Shown piece by piece: positions 18,201 through 26,571 of a stretch of DNA of 64,000 bases. Location of the stretch: NCBI GenBank assembly GCA_905233375.1, contig CAJOEJ010000005.1, positions 1 to 64,000 of the forward strand, given 5' to 3'. The notes below the pieces were generated by a model. The model worked only from the letters and a program-made list of their open reading frames with translations, did no database searches and was not told the DNA's origin. Origin of the DNA: Paludibacteraceae bacterium. Lineage in GTDB: Bacteria > Bacteroidota > Bacteroidia > Bacteroidales > Paludibacteraceae. Each line of letters opens with the position of its first letter. Position 1 is the first letter of the stretch. A program made the translations under genes and the position numbers.

Positions 18201-21200
18201 ATGGTGGAGGTGAAATTCGTGGTCGTCCTGTTCAAACCGCTCAGCGGCTCCGGTGAGCCATCAAAGTCTCGTCTATCACGTATCGTATCTACCGTGTACG
18301 TGAGTTGCCATATTTTTTCCGGATTTGTCAAGTTAGCCAGACTCGATTCGTCCTGCCGGCAGACATACACTTTCTTGTTATCCAGCAGCATGGAGTACTC
18401 ATGGTAGGCCTTGAAAGCCGTTTGGACGGTTACCGGCGAAGTACTGTTATAACCGAACTCGACGCTCGGATGGTCCGGATACGTGCCGTTATTCTGGATG
18501 TTGAATTCGTCCAAGAGATAACTCCACGAGAACGTGGAAGCCTCCTCTTTATTCGTTACAAATTCAAGAGATGTACCGTTAAACTTCAGCCAATGGGGAG
18601 TAGGACCGTAGCTCAATCTGACCTGTTCCTCATAGTTGGCATTATCATTGGCATAGGTATTGACTATCTCAAACGTCAAGGTGGAGGGACTTTCGGGAGC
18701 ACTTACTCCGGCTGTATACGGGTCAGAGCCGCTGACAGCGAAGGATTTTCCTACGCCGTACTCCGTATTAAATGTTATATTATTGCCTGTAAACGAATAT
18801 GTCCACGGGGTAATATACCTCGCATCATTGTTCTTTGCATTGGCGGAACCTTTGATCAGTTTGGTCTTGATGTCGTTCAGTTTGTACAGTGTGAGGCTGT
18901 TTTGGGTGAACTCGCGGTAAATGAGTCCGTCCTCTCCTGCCATGATGAAATAGCGTCTGCCTGTTGTTTTATCCACTACCGACCATACCAGTTCGGTGCC
19001 GGAAAGGGCGGCTTGCATCAAAGGCACGCGTAACGAGATTGCCTCGCCGGCAATGGTAACCGAGATATTGAGTGTGTCGCGGTCCGCTTTCTCCGTGTTC
19101 TGCGCTTTGGTGGTCAGTCGGATACCGGTAGCGGTTGTCGCGCTGATAGTGAAAATTACATCTCCGCCGGTCAGCGTGCAGGTGGCACTCGTTAGATCGA
19201 GGATCGTCGTCGTGTCCTTGGTGGTGACGATATCCTCGCGGATGACGTTGTCCTCGGCGTCCAATAACTGACGGTAGGTTTGTTTCTCCAACGTGAAGTT
19301 CAGCGTCTGCGACTGCGATGCCAACGGACTGAAGTTATAGGTCTCGTGCTCCGGCTTCAGCATCAAACGCGTCTGTACAGCGCCATAGTGATAAGTCTTG
19401 GTTTTCACAAGAATGTCGCGATAACGCGAACCGTCCTTCTTTACATGTACACCCGGTGCTCCTTTCTTCCATCTGCCGTAATAGTCCTTAACCTTACTGA
19501 GGGGCGCAGGACGAAGCCATACGCGAAGCGTATCTCTGATATCATCCTCAAAGTCACCGATAGGGCTGGATGCGCCGCTGTAGATATTGCAGCAGAAGCC
19601 GTTCTCCGTCTCCTCCATGATCACGCTGTCTCCCTCGGCAATCCGGCCCGCTACTGCTGAACGTTTGTCGTAGATATATTGGAACGTGTGTGTCAAACGA
19701 TAATCCTGCGACAGACGCAACTCATTGGCATTCGTGATGGTCTTATCCGGATTCGGGTGGAAATAGATGGTATCGCCACCCACTTTCATTTGAGCAAGCA
19801 GTTGCTTACCTATCAGTTTCGACCAAACCTGTTGCATCGAAGGCTCGGTATGATAGTCAAACGTAATCGATTCCGTCCAGGGAATGGTAGCATCCGTTGT
19901 GTCCGGCAAAATGACATAATACCCATCCACGACGCCCACACCGGAAATCATAAAGGCGGTGCTGTCTCCTGCTGCCACACCGTCGAACTGATTCGTGGTC
20001 GGATCATATTTGACATTGGGCTTGTCGCTATTACTACGCACACTCTTTGTAATCACGCCTTCTACCCTATGCAGATAGTGCGTGGAGTAGATGCGGGTGC
20101 TATCGACACAGGCGTTAGCGGGCGTAGGCCAACCTTTGGTCGATGTGAATAGACCCGCCCAGGTGTTGTTGGCAATGATGGTATTCGGGTCGGTATAGTA
20201 CAAACCTAAATACTCATCGCCGTTCGGCTGGTAATCCTCATAGAAGGTAAGCGAGTCCCTGGCGCCTTTCATCGTTTCATGCTTCGGATCCAGTACATAT
20301 TCGTTGGTTCCGCACTCTACACATATACCTTCATTACCTATAATCTTGTACGATGTGAGGTAATTCGGATCGGAGTTATCGGCATTGCCGATACCTTGAC
20401 GCACGTTGGTCCAGTCGTTGTAATAACGGGCACGGGCGTAACGAGGTGCACCACCCGGATGCGTCAGGAAGTACCGCTTACCGTCCTCTTTGAGGAAAGA
20501 GACAGCGACGTTAATGCTACCTTTATATCGTGCTTGCGCATAGAGTTCCAGCACGCGCTTACCCTCCACTTCTGGTACGGTACTAAAATCCACCACATCG
20601 CCGATGGCGTAAGAGGTTCCGGAGCCGTCGGCTGCAGTGTTCCAACCGAGGAACTCATAATCGCCCAACAAACGAGGGGCCTGTACCGTCACGGTGGATT
20701 CATCCTTAACAGCATGCTGGTCCGGAATCTGTGTACCGAAGTGGCCATTGTTGTTGTAGTGGATATATTTGTCGGCTTCTGCCTCTACAAACACCATACC
20801 GCCATTCTTCGACGGATCGGCAACGTTGATTTGTGCCCAACCGGACTTGCCGTTACATGACTCACCTGTACTTTTTACAAGCACGGTATTACCAACTATC
20901 ATCTCACTCCAGCCGCTGATGTCCGCCCCCGGGTCCGTCTCGCTGAACTCCGGACCGGTCTGCAAGGTGGCTTTAATGGTCAGAGCGCCCCACGCATCTG
21001 TAATGGTCCACATTTCTTCGGAGGTCCAGATGGTACGGTCCGCGTTCGGAATCATCTTTACGTTCGTTCCCGTGCTGACTTTCAAGAAATAACCCGCCGG
21101 CTCAAACGCCACGCCTAAGTTGTCCTCGCTCGAGGTCGTATCAATCGCCATGTAGCCGAATGCATCCTTGGTAGGTACGTATGCCTTCGGCTGATCTTTC

Positions 21201-22378
21201 AATGCCCGGATGCGCAACGAATCGATGGAGGTGAATACGGATTTGGACTTGTTGCTGCCTAAACTATCTCCGGTATAATAGTGATTGTTGTAGCCCACAT
21301 AGTAATAGACACTGTCCCGATCCGGCACTTTTATTCCCCGGGTCTGGAAGAAAGAAGTGTCTGCAAACACACGCTCCATGCACTCGAAATGGTCCAGTGT
21401 ATAGATTTTGCGCCAAGTAGAGAATGACGTCATATTGTCCGCATTACGGTAGCGCAGGTAATCCTGTGTATCCCAGCCGAAGAAATACGAAGGACAGGAA
21501 TTGAACTCTTTCTCGCCCAATACGTACAGACGGAAAATGGTACGCGGTGTCGGTTTGTGCTTGTTGTCCGCAAAAGCATATCCCGCCATACCCGGCGTGA
21601 GGGTAAAGTCGCCATTGGCGCATTTTATGTTGCTAAGCGTTGTGTTGAAGGTTACCAACGATGCATTCGTATAAGTGTTCGGCGTGTTGAAACGCGGAAT
21701 GTCGAACCAATACACCTCGCGGTACGTCATGCCGGCAAAGCCCGTTCTCATATTTCCGTCAAACGCCCATGTCGGTTCTCCGACACTGCCGTCACCTCTA
21801 TGCCGCCTTTCCGCCGTATGGCTCGCGTTCAAGGTGCTGTTCGGGTCCATGTTTTCCGTGGCACGCACGGTCGGCACGACGAACACCACATCGCAGAGGT
21901 AGGAACTGTTCTTGTTGTTGGACAGGCATCCCAGGTACTTGAAGGCACTGGTGGAGGTCGGTGTACCCGACATCAGGGTATAACCGCTCGAACTCCACAT
22001 CGTATAACTGATACCGCCCAATGCGTAGTCCACATTGCTCTTGACACGCGTCAATGGCGCATCAATCGTCCAGACAGATGCCTCGGACGGCACAGTCGCA
22101 CCCTCTGTTTGCGGAATGAGGCGCAGTTCATGTCCCGCTTTATATTTGAATCTGCCGCCCGTATAACTGGGGTAATGGCACACGAAATATTCTTCGCCAG
22201 GATCCTCTTCTCCGTCACCGTCTGTATCAATCCATACCGACAGCAGGAATTGGTCATTCTGCTTGAAATCAACGACCAGACCCGCATCTGTCGGCGTAAA
22301 ACCTACACCAAACACTTGTATCGGAACAAACGTCAAAAGTCCCAATAAAACCGCTGCAATCTTCCTTCTTGCGTTCAT
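12296..22378 (-). CDS. Giant secreted protein (3360 aa), unknown function
   Basis: Start chosen at 22378 because it gives a clear signal peptide (MNARRKIAAVLLGLLTFVPI); 28 upstream open codons belong to the leader. The protein is beta-rich, high in Asp, Asn, Thr and Tyr and low in Cys. Around residues 570-640 there is an InlB/Listeria-Bacteroides-type repeat (YEFLGWNTAADGSGTSYAIG ... ELYAQA). Other stretches look like Ig or jelly-roll domains but I cannot name them. The C-terminus (IVHNGQVFILRNGHVYTMFG, QKVR) is the tail shared by five proteins here. Two places resemble degenerate repeat C (GRSGGVPPINKG near 12894 and VVPPINKK near 17095). Likely cell-surface or extracellular adhesin-like protein. 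It is followed after 3 bases by the small membrane protein gene. Confidence 0.85.
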   Translation of the reverse strand: MNARRKIAAVLLGLLTFVPIQVFGVGFTPTDAGLVVDFKQNDQFLLSVWIDTDGDGEEDPGEEYFVCHYPSYTGGRFKYKAGHELRLIPQTEGATVPSEASVWTIDAPLTRVKSNVDYALGGISYTMWSSSGYTLMSGTPTSTSAFKYLGCLSNNKNSSYLCDVVFVVPTVRATENMDPNSTLNASHTAERRHRGDGSVGEPTWAFDGNMRTGFAGMTYREVYWFDIPRFNTPNTYTNASLVTFNTTLSNIKCANGDFTLTPGMAGYAFADNKHKPTPRTIFRLYVLGEKEFNSCPSYFFGWDTQDYLRYRNADNMTSFSTWRKIYTLDHFECMERVFADTSFFQTRGIKVPDRDSVYYYVGYNNHYYTGDSLGSNKSKSVFTSIDSLRIRALKDQPKAYVPTKDAFGYMAIDTTSSEDNLGVAFEPAGYFLKVSTGTNVKMIPNADRTIWTSEEMWTITDAWGALTIKATLQTGPEFSETDPGADISGWSEMIVGNTVLVKSTGESCNGKSGWAQINVADPSKNGGMVFVEAEADKYIHYNNNGHFGTQIPDQHAVKDESTVTVQAPRLLGDYEFLGWNTAADGSGTSYAIGDVVDFSTVPEVEGKRVLELYAQARYKGSINVAVSFLKEDGKRYFLTHPGGAPRYARARYYNDWTNVRQGIGNADNSDPNYLTSYKIIGNEGICVECGTNEYVLDPKHETMKGARDSLTFYEDYQPNGDEYLGLYYTDPNTIIANNTWAGLFTSTKGWPTPANACVDSTRIYSTHYLHRVEGVITKSVRSNSDKPNVKYDPTTNQFDGVAAGDSTAFMISGVGVVDGYYVILPDTTDATIPWTESITFDYHTEPSMQQVWSKLIGKQLLAQMKVGGDTIYFHPNPDKTITNANELRLSQDYRLTHTFQYIYDKRSAVAGRIAEGDSVIMEETENGFCCNIYSGASSPIGDFEDDIRDTLRVWLRPAPLSKVKDYYGRWKKGAPGVHVKKDGSRYRDILVKTKTYHYGAVQTRLMLKPEHETYNFSPLASQSQTLNFTLEKQTYRQLLDAEDNVIREDIVTTKDTTTILDLTSATCTLTGGDVIFTISATTATGIRLTTKAQNTEKADRDTLNISVTIAGEAISLRVPLMQAALSGTELVWSVVDKTTGRRYFIMAGEDGLIYREFTQNSLTLYKLNDIKTKLIKGSANAKNNDARYITPWTYSFTGNNITFNTEYGVGKSFAVSGSDPYTAGVSAPESPSTLTFEIVNTYANDNANYEEQVRLSYGPTPHWLKFNGTSLEFVTNKEEASTFSWSYLLDEFNIQNNGTYPDHPSVEFGYNSTSPVTVQTAFKAYHEYSMLLDNKKVYVCRQDESSLANLTNPEKIWQLTYTVDTIRDRRDFDGSPEPLSGLNRTTTNFTSTITPSGSSPMDVTIDGKYVNIVDTLRVTVGLQGGTPPDYRFKGDWSSFTSLSDACLKIPLIRKTYHTAPYDSLVCVPEGEEYNFTFPATLPTGVGADSTHTFYLSTVYRHGTNTLDADGHVVKYVASETDNLTDEMHLGNPSLAEIRLVDEYGKKPDWCEISAIGDSTVTMKCLKNGIRSPRSATLYFAYIVDVDGSEGYDYRYANFKLTVSQPSFFQYANNQTLVHSAGASGDPLMPDGRQQTHENKRILYYYNPGNYGKVNQAVELPVRERGFYGWWRWYREGKDENDFDCSDMDILDSLWITPPRNVGKFNYPFRIIGDSVLVDPEDPSKGKKLVTMGRYTVFHYPSVQYATKVDPPAKSPQVVPPINKKTVTYVVDLGNYYDNLPLSMAHVNQIDTAVLDTMQNIIEPTLSLREVFELRPWTEMAEILEGYKDTIASSYRNMRYMEDHEVMAPIGNRLLLRTEQRYIYDNLTKKGHSESLLGYYMRDDNWSTASWSTPDEDGVSRQDTMIWCGGWDVDCMWFTYDPSTQTYTPCNHPITVDDDFLNVPAKTSLSGNSSDTVYYCLRAHSVASVFNEADLTMPPLEKPGDYWFNICRYKIMYHNPRKFGPLQETTKSGVTKALITNDEIEQNYEILERLNFDYIKPGKDYQVYPHPLPWGDGSYGYSYPVRPDIPDNRYHNDFAPNFPGVGEYGLINRIPYSNYWHKMEQHGGAENGYMIYCDGMNSSGQVAALSLETKLCEGQKMYFSAFVGNPSNQSGKANPNFTISVQGSANDTVWEDISTYMTGDIKPSNQWSQIYFPIKQKETYDHFRVRIYNMASDFDGNDFIIDDMCVFATKPPLIAYQANTKCVDDIKNDSVIHVVLRVDYQGFIDTLTYNGNNVYYTVQQTSKTNDTTFVPMIDGYLYEAIRPGKASKPDTISGHIPMPKHDYVPTGKDSIFVNLSDFVERFDTTFQRYLEEKTDTFFNMGYLYENLDGIIRPVLYVIHNAKMTADNTYTVRLSAENEGLMSSKCAMTSDLKVTNRMILMLDNEEKEDPNVTKLCANATYDLSVRVKGSLFLDSIAPLDVNGSCTNDWLLYGDTSDVSSLARYGYKYSDIKKVIKDILRCEAKTVTNVNQFARSLTEVNHNNMLNVQKNEHVRINDTEEPPPGSHYDPYVILSHLVNNGFLTLYQSQMTATVAMGDSLQYVIFPILGTGSEDIYKNNMEVCPTPMVIKLKPSNGGGIPLIVGGIKRDSTQMNLPVVVLMNERTANNQFSLYIDSIMTTAALHSVTLMSTNDPDYYAGVHRLNLEPDRVYNFGGDNSGYYVNGQDIVLRPSPSNNYQMRQGYHYTFAILMQSLTGSLTDNDGCPVGTVPFTLGIVPDYLRWAPQSPDNNQWNNPDNWIGVDANNDTIPNIGRFAPLPVTDVIIMEVPEGMPYPHLPDPGAISPQDSVKQVGFSYNICDDIRFMQGAAISQQQRLTCDVVVADMTMPFDKWAFRSAPLTGLISGDLFMANTDLSGETKYWSVGTFDANGRNYNTGNASFWLSVYSRETRRINHNAEDSVRTADADWSRVTNAMTLPLMPAQGWAVYSLTAAENDAVVRLPKNDDIYYYFGTYGEQINDRYESNLLALRDTLDKRAGGSGEAGKLAFTRDAQAYRIHNDNPGGSSSFVFGNPTMGYIDIWGFIADNSLKEEFHYMDESLGASVYTQVTKDAADETSNTINNRWRYLPPMRAIVVMKADESAAANLDITLNANRVVTDAGAIVRPPAPRHKSISSIEGRSGGVPPINKGIMTITAINPVSPICTSRLLLGQGYHPEVREGEDAVLTTICIDDFSMVNAPATPFNIYAAEGNKGLSIDLRDSIVNVPVSFYISDLPYDQTTRLWFTGVNNIEEPLEFYDAVLDFSRNIVDGIYIDIETPQESHLKRYYIRRRGYKLGNNSEIPTGLEHIGADNEQAIKIVHNGQVFILRNGHVYTMFGQKVR
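12894..12923 (-). repeat. Dispersed repeat C, degenerate copy in the giant gene
   Basis: Plus strand ACCCCTCCCGACCTCCCC followed by TCAATGGAGGAG; read on the coding strand as SSIEGRSGGVPP. It has the CCTCC/GGAGG stem of family C with a shorter loop. Confidence 0.55.
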
Positions 22379-22512
22379 TATATACCTTTGTTTTTCTGTC
22401 TTCGTTACACGATGTATAGTTGCATACGCACATGTCCGGCGCTCGGCTTGGAAGCGTCGCACGGAGAATGCTTTTTTTCGTCAAAAACACTCATCTTCAA
22501 CGAAATAGTCTG

Positions 22513-22544
22513 CAAAGGTACTGCTTTTTTTTTATATATGCAAA
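22513..22544 (-). promoter_or_regulatory. Promoter for the giant secreted protein
   Basis: Minus strand TTTG (22541-22544), 20 bases, TACCTTTG (22513-22520). The leader to the chosen start is about 130 nt. Confidence 0.85.
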
Positions 22545-22592
22545 AAAAATTGCACTTTTTTCTTAAAAAAATGTATAAAAGCATGTTTTATA

Positions 22593-22624
22593 GGTACAAA
22601 GGGACAAAGGACAATGTACAAAGG
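22593..22624 (+). repeat. Dispersed repeat A, intergenic
   Basis: GGTACAAAGGGACAAAGG followed by ACAATGTACAAAGG, just beyond the terminator of the 853-aa protein gene. Confidence 0.8.
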
Positions 22625-22626
22625 CA

Positions 22627-22658
22627 TAAAAAAACAGCCCGCATTGCTGCGAGCTGTT
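22627..22658 (-). terminator. Terminator of the 853-aa protein gene
   Basis: On the minus strand: AACAGC ... GCTGTT with an inner CGCA/TGCG pairing, followed by a run of seven U's (A-run at 22628-22634 on the plus strand). Confidence 0.85.
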
Positions 22659-22715
22659 GGAAAGTGGTTCCCTAATAGCGGATAGGTACTATCCGGTAGG
22701 AAATCTTAAAGGCGA

Positions 22716-25277
22716 TTAGAAGCGGATACCGGTTGCATCGTAACGGACACCGTTCTTGATGATGACGAGTTTTCCGTTCTCGATCATCTTGACAGCCTTG
22801 ATCTCAGCGTCGGTGTTGTCAATAGCAGCCGGATAGATTACTTTAGCTGCATAGATGCAGTTGTAATGCCAGTCATCGCCACCCTGATAGTCCGGACGGA
22901 AGTAGATGACATACTCGGCGTCCTCATTAATAACATAGTTGTCGCCCTCACCAGGATACCACGTAGAGGTTTCACCGGAGATGCCGATCACTTTGAGCTC
23001 ATCCGCTATATGCAGTACAATACCCTCCAGCATGTACTCACCCTCAGCTTCCGGATTAGCCTTGAACTGATAAGCCTCGTCTGCAGCCCATCCGTTGAAG
23101 GAACCAACGAGGTAGTATCCATCTTCCAGTTGCGGAGTCGGAGGAACGACACCACCCTTGCGAACTACGTTGAGCAAGGTAACATACATAGCGGTGTTGC
23201 CATGACGAGCAAGGAGCAGCGAATCCTGATCAGTCTCCAAGATGTAGGTCTGAACGATAGGCTCTGCAGCAGAGGTACGACCGTTGATCGTCGAAGCAGA
23301 GTCAGTACGCCACAAGCGGGTTGTACCATCAGCAGCAAAGAAATCTACCATGCAATATTTGGTATCATCATTATTGTTGAATACAACTGCTACGCTGATT
23401 TCATCGCCAGCCATAAATCCACCCTCTGCCGGCTTGATAGCCAGACGGTTAGCAGAACTGCTAAACTTAACAGAAGGAACTTCATCGGTGTTGGTATGAA
23501 TCTTAACGTTAGCAGCCTCTGCTCCATTCAGGATCGAAATACCGACTTCAGCAGCCCAGTCGTAGATGGTTTCAACTTCCTCAACGGGCTCATCCTTCAG
23601 GATGACGAAGGTACAACCAGCAGCGAACTCCGGAGTGCTGTAGTATTTGGTAAGCGAACCTGTAACAGCTACTTTGTCACCTACCACAGGAGCTTCCTCT
23701 TCGCTTGCGCAAGCAGCGTGGTAAGCCTGAAGCACTTCACCTCCATCCTGGGTGTCCGCCATCCAGAAAGTAATGTTGTGATACTGGTCACTATAAGCGG
23801 TTTTGATGCCGGTTACATAGCCCTCGATGGTATAAACAGCACCGTCGTTGTAAGGTTCGTTGTTAGCAGAAACGCTCATCGCAGCGGCAGCAGCTTCAAC
23901 GCAGTTGGTCGGAGCAGCAAGCGGCTCAACAACAGCTACAAAGAGGCAGTTATAGTACCAGTCTTCGCCACCTTGTCCGTCCGGGCGGAAGTAGATATTA
24001 TACAAGCTATCTACCTCAATTACATAGTTAGGTGCGTTGTCAGGATACCACGTGGTGGTCTCTCCAATGACACCAATTACTTTGATAGAATCCTCTGCGG
24101 ACAATGCAACATTTTCCAGCATATACTCGCCGGCATTCTCAGCATTCGCTACGAACTTATAATCAGCGTTTGCCGTCCATCCGTTGAACGAACCAACGAG
24201 GTAGTAATCAGTTACGACAGCATGCTCAAGAATCATGAAAGTACAACCTGCTGCGAACTCGGGAGTAGAACCATACTTGGTGAGTTGACCGATAACTTTC
24301 ACTTTGTCACCTACAGCAGGAGCATCTTCCTCGCTTGCGCAAGCAGCGCGGTAAGCCTGAAGTACCTCACCGCCGTCCTGGGTGTCTGCCATCCAGAATG
24401 AGATGTTGTGATACTGGTCGTTGTAAGCGGTTTTGATCGAGGTTACATAACCCTCGATGGTATAAGTAGCGCCGTCATTGTAAAGTTCGTTGTTAGCAGA
24501 AACGCTCATCGCAGCAGCAGCAGCGGTAGCGCAGTCGGTCGGTTCTGCGATCGGCTCGTGGAAAACAAGCTGAGCATCAACCGTCTCGGTAGCGGGGTCG
24601 AAAGTGATCGTGAGGGAGTAGTCACCATCCTCAGCGATGTTTAGCACGTAGTTGCTGGTCGGATAAGCAACATCCCAGCTGTGGTTCTTAGCGACCTTGA
24701 ACTCCAAAATACCCAGGTTGAGTGTCACTTCTTTCTGCCATTTGTAGATACCTCCTGCCAGAACCATGTCGTTGTCTGCGTTAGACGCATCCCAGGCGGT
24801 TCCGAAAGCAGAAGCAATGGAACCAGCTACGGTGAAGGTGTCCAGAGAAACCGGAGGAACTTCTCCGCCCTCAAGGGTGACAACGATCTGGGTAGCACGT
24901 ACCTGATTCGACTCAGCGGTAAAAGTTACGCTGGTAGCAGAACCTGCCCACGTACCGGTATTACCATTCGGATCAAAGGTGTAACCATCCTGTGCGTTGA
25001 AGCAACCTGGACCGTACTTTGTCGTACCGTTAGCGGTGCAAGTAAAGACGATACTGGTGATGTTCGACGCAGCCGAAATCGTGATCGTCTGATTCTTAAA
25101 AATACGAATCTGATCAGAAGTAACAGTAGAGGCAGCAACAGCAACCGTTACACCTTCCTTCACTGTAGAGTAATCAGCGGATGTGGTTTCAGTAAAATCA
25201 CCAGGGGTGATTGTCACCTGAGCCATCATGCTGCCTGCGAAAAGCACAGCAGCAATCAAAGAGAAGAATTTCTTCAT
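22716..25277 (-). CDS. Modular secreted protein with repeated sheet modules
   Basis: 853 aa with signal peptide MKKFFSLIAAVLFAGSMMAQ. Residues about 25-140 are a beta domain of unknown type. Residues about 145-245 (EFKVAKNHSWDVAYPTSNY, FDPATETVDAQ) resemble the X25/starch-binding type module of pullulanases. An OB-fold-like module (YTIEGYVTxIKTAYxDQYHN ... GDKVxVxGxLTKY) occurs twice, at about 240-350 and 455-565. A second sandwich module (YYLVGSFNGW ... TWYPDxxxNYVI ... YFRPDxQGG) occurs twice, at about 350-450 and 725-825. A further domain lies at 570-715. The C-terminus (MIENGKLVIIKNGVRYDATG) is the shared tail. Probably an extracellular glycan-binding protein; alpha-glucan binding is suggested but not shown. 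Confidence 0.75.
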   Translation of the reverse strand: MKKFFSLIAAVLFAGSMMAQVTITPGDFTETTSADYSTVKEGVTVAVAASTVTSDQIRIFKNQTITISAASNITSIVFTCTANGTTKYGPGCFNAQDGYTFDPNGNTGTWAGSATSVTFTAESNQVRATQIVVTLEGGEVPPVSLDTFTVAGSIASAFGTAWDASNADNDMVLAGGIYKWQKEVTLNLGILEFKVAKNHSWDVAYPTSNYVLNIAEDGDYSLTITFDPATETVDAQLVFHEPIAEPTDCATAAAAAMSVSANNELYNDGATYTIEGYVTSIKTAYNDQYHNISFWMADTQDGGEVLQAYRAACASEEDAPAVGDKVKVIGQLTKYGSTPEFAAGCTFMILEHAVVTDYYLVGSFNGWTANADYKFVANAENAGEYMLENVALSAEDSIKVIGVIGETTTWYPDNAPNYVIEVDSLYNIYFRPDGQGGEDWYYNCLFVAVVEPLAAPTNCVEAAAAAMSVSANNEPYNDGAVYTIEGYVTGIKTAYSDQYHNITFWMADTQDGGEVLQAYHAACASEEEAPVVGDKVAVTGSLTKYYSTPEFAAGCTFVILKDEPVEEVETIYDWAAEVGISILNGAEAANVKIHTNTDEVPSVKFSSSANRLAIKPAEGGFMAGDEISVAVVFNNNDDTKYCMVDFFAADGTTRLWRTDSASTINGRTSAAEPIVQTYILETDQDSLLLARHGNTAMYVTLLNVVRKGGVVPPTPQLEDGYYLVGSFNGWAADEAYQFKANPEAEGEYMLEGIVLHIADELKVIGISGETSTWYPGEGDNYVINEDAEYVIYFRPDYQGGDDWHYNCIYAAKVIYPAAIDNTDAEIKAVKMIENGKLVIIKNGVRYDATGIRF
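23590..23915 (-). repeat. Internal duplicated OB-like module, copy 2
   Basis: Nearly identical in DNA to 24226-24540 over long runs (for example ATGTTGTGATACTGGTC and TTCGTTGTTAGCAGAAACG), so the duplication is recent or kept by gene conversion. Confidence 0.8.
24226..24540 (-). repeat. Internal duplicated OB-like module, copy 1
   Basis: Partner of 23590-23915; encodes the first VTSIKTAYNDQYHN module of the same protein. Confidence 0.8.
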
Positions 25278-25378
25278 GATTTTTTTTGATGAATTTGTTA
25301 AACAAAAAAGTTAATTATATAGTTGTTGTATGTTAATCGCCCATGTATGGTCGATGCGTTGTTTTTCCAAATCCGGTG

Positions 25379-25410
25379 CAAAGTTACTGCTTTTTTCTGA
25401 CATACGCAAA
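25379..25410 (-). promoter_or_regulatory. Promoter for the 853-aa protein
   Basis: Minus strand TTTG (25407-25410), 20 bases, TAACTTTG (25379-25386). The 277 bases from 25278 to 25554 otherwise hold only the leader and an AT-rich stretch. Confidence 0.85.
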
Positions 25411-25554
25411 TAAATTTGCAGTTTTTTTGATTATAAATTTCAAAATCACGCGATATATACTATAAGTATATATAGATATGGGTGGGATGCGGTATTATCT
25501 CGGCTCCTTCTCGGCTCCTCCTTGACTCGCCCAATACCCGGTTCTGAAAAGAGG

Positions 25555-26571
25555 TTACTTTTTGTGAGCGGCGATGGATAGTTGGACCGAATTAAAGAGA
25601 TTTTGCCAGATGATATACGCAGTCGCTCCCAATACGGCTAAAGGATGCAGGTACATCTGCGCCATCCATACGCCGAGGGAGGTGTTCTTTTGTCCGAACG
25701 CTTGTCCGGCTGTAATGGACGAGACGCCCGCCATGGTCTTGGGTGCAGCCGCGGGGTTGATGAGGACATCCTGGTAGTCCCGTCCTTTGGACGGCGCGGG
25801 CATGTGGTAGCCGATCAGTTTGCCGAGACCAAACTGCAACAGACAAACGACAAACGAACCGACAATGACCAGTATGATGTTCGAGATCTGCTCTGCAAAA
25901 TTCTCTATGACCGTTTTCGTAACGACGGCTGTCAGGACAATAATGGACATGACCCACAGGTAGAAGGGAATGACCGCCAGTTTAGTTGGCAGAACGAACT
26001 CGCGATGGGTAAACCTATTATAACCAAGCCGCACTGCCCATGCTGCGAAGAAGGGCGTGAGCAGCAATGGACCTACACGACTGAGAATCAGCAGAAACGC
26101 TTCCCAAAAGGTCATGTCTGCCGCGGGGTTCACAATAGGGAAGAACGCTGGGACGATGATGGAGGTGGCAAAATTGGACAACAAGGTGAACGTTGTCAGA
26201 TTCTGTATCGAACCGCCTAACTTGCCGGCAATAATGGGTGCGGCGGTGGCTGTCGGCATAATGAAGCATAACATCAGCCCTTGCGCCAGAATGCTGTTTC
26301 CTGTGAGCGCCATTAAAGCGTAATACACTCCCACCGCGAAACATAACTGAACCGCCAAAACGACTCCATGCCATTTATGGAGGCGCAGATCGAGGGGGTT
26401 AACCTTGCAGAAGGTGAAAAAGAGCATGAAGAAAATGAGCCACGGCAAGACCGGCTTGAGCGGTAGGAGCCATTGGTAACACAAGGCACCGATGAGCATC
26501 GAGAGCCAGAGGGCGTTGGAATCAAAGAATGTACGAAGTGACGATGTACAATGTACAAAGGATTTTTTCAT
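25555..26571 (-). CDS. Bile acid:sodium symporter family (SBF) transporter
   Basis: 338 aa, about nine hydrophobic segments, of the bile acid:Na+ symporter/arsenite-type superfamily. Typical features: PWLIFFMLFFTFCKVNP near the first helices, FIMPTATAAPIIAGKLGG (the crossing-helix motif), and LLQFGLGKLIGY. Substrate unknown; small organic acids or steroids are possible. Start chosen at 26571 because its ATG overlaps the TGA of dusB (ATGA). A longer reading upstream lies opposite dusB in another frame and is rejected. Residues 4-15 (SFVHCTSSLRTF) are read from repeat A in reverse orientation, so the repeat supplies part of the N-terminus. Confidence 0.85.
   Translation of the reverse strand: MKKSFVHCTSSLRTFFDSNALWLSMLIGALCYQWLLPLKPVLPWLIFFMLFFTFCKVNPLDLRLHKWHGVVLAVQLCFAVGVYYALMALTGNSILAQGLMLCFIMPTATAAPIIAGKLGGSIQNLTTFTLLSNFATSIIVPAFFPIVNPAADMTFWEAFLLILSRVGPLLLTPFFAAWAVRLGYNRFTHREFVLPTKLAVIPFYLWVMSIIVLTAVVTKTVIENFAEQISNIILVIVGSFVVCLLQFGLGKLIGYHMPAPSKGRDYQDVLINPAAAPKTMAGVSSITAGQAFGQKNTSLGVWMAQMYLHPLAVLGATAYIIWQNLFNSVQLSIAAHKK
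26529..26562 (+). repeat. Dispersed repeat A, at the start of the SBF gene
   Basis: ATGTACGAAGTGACGATG followed by TACAATGTACAAAGG. Oriented against the gene, translated on the minus strand as SFVHCTSSLRTF. Confidence 0.75.
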
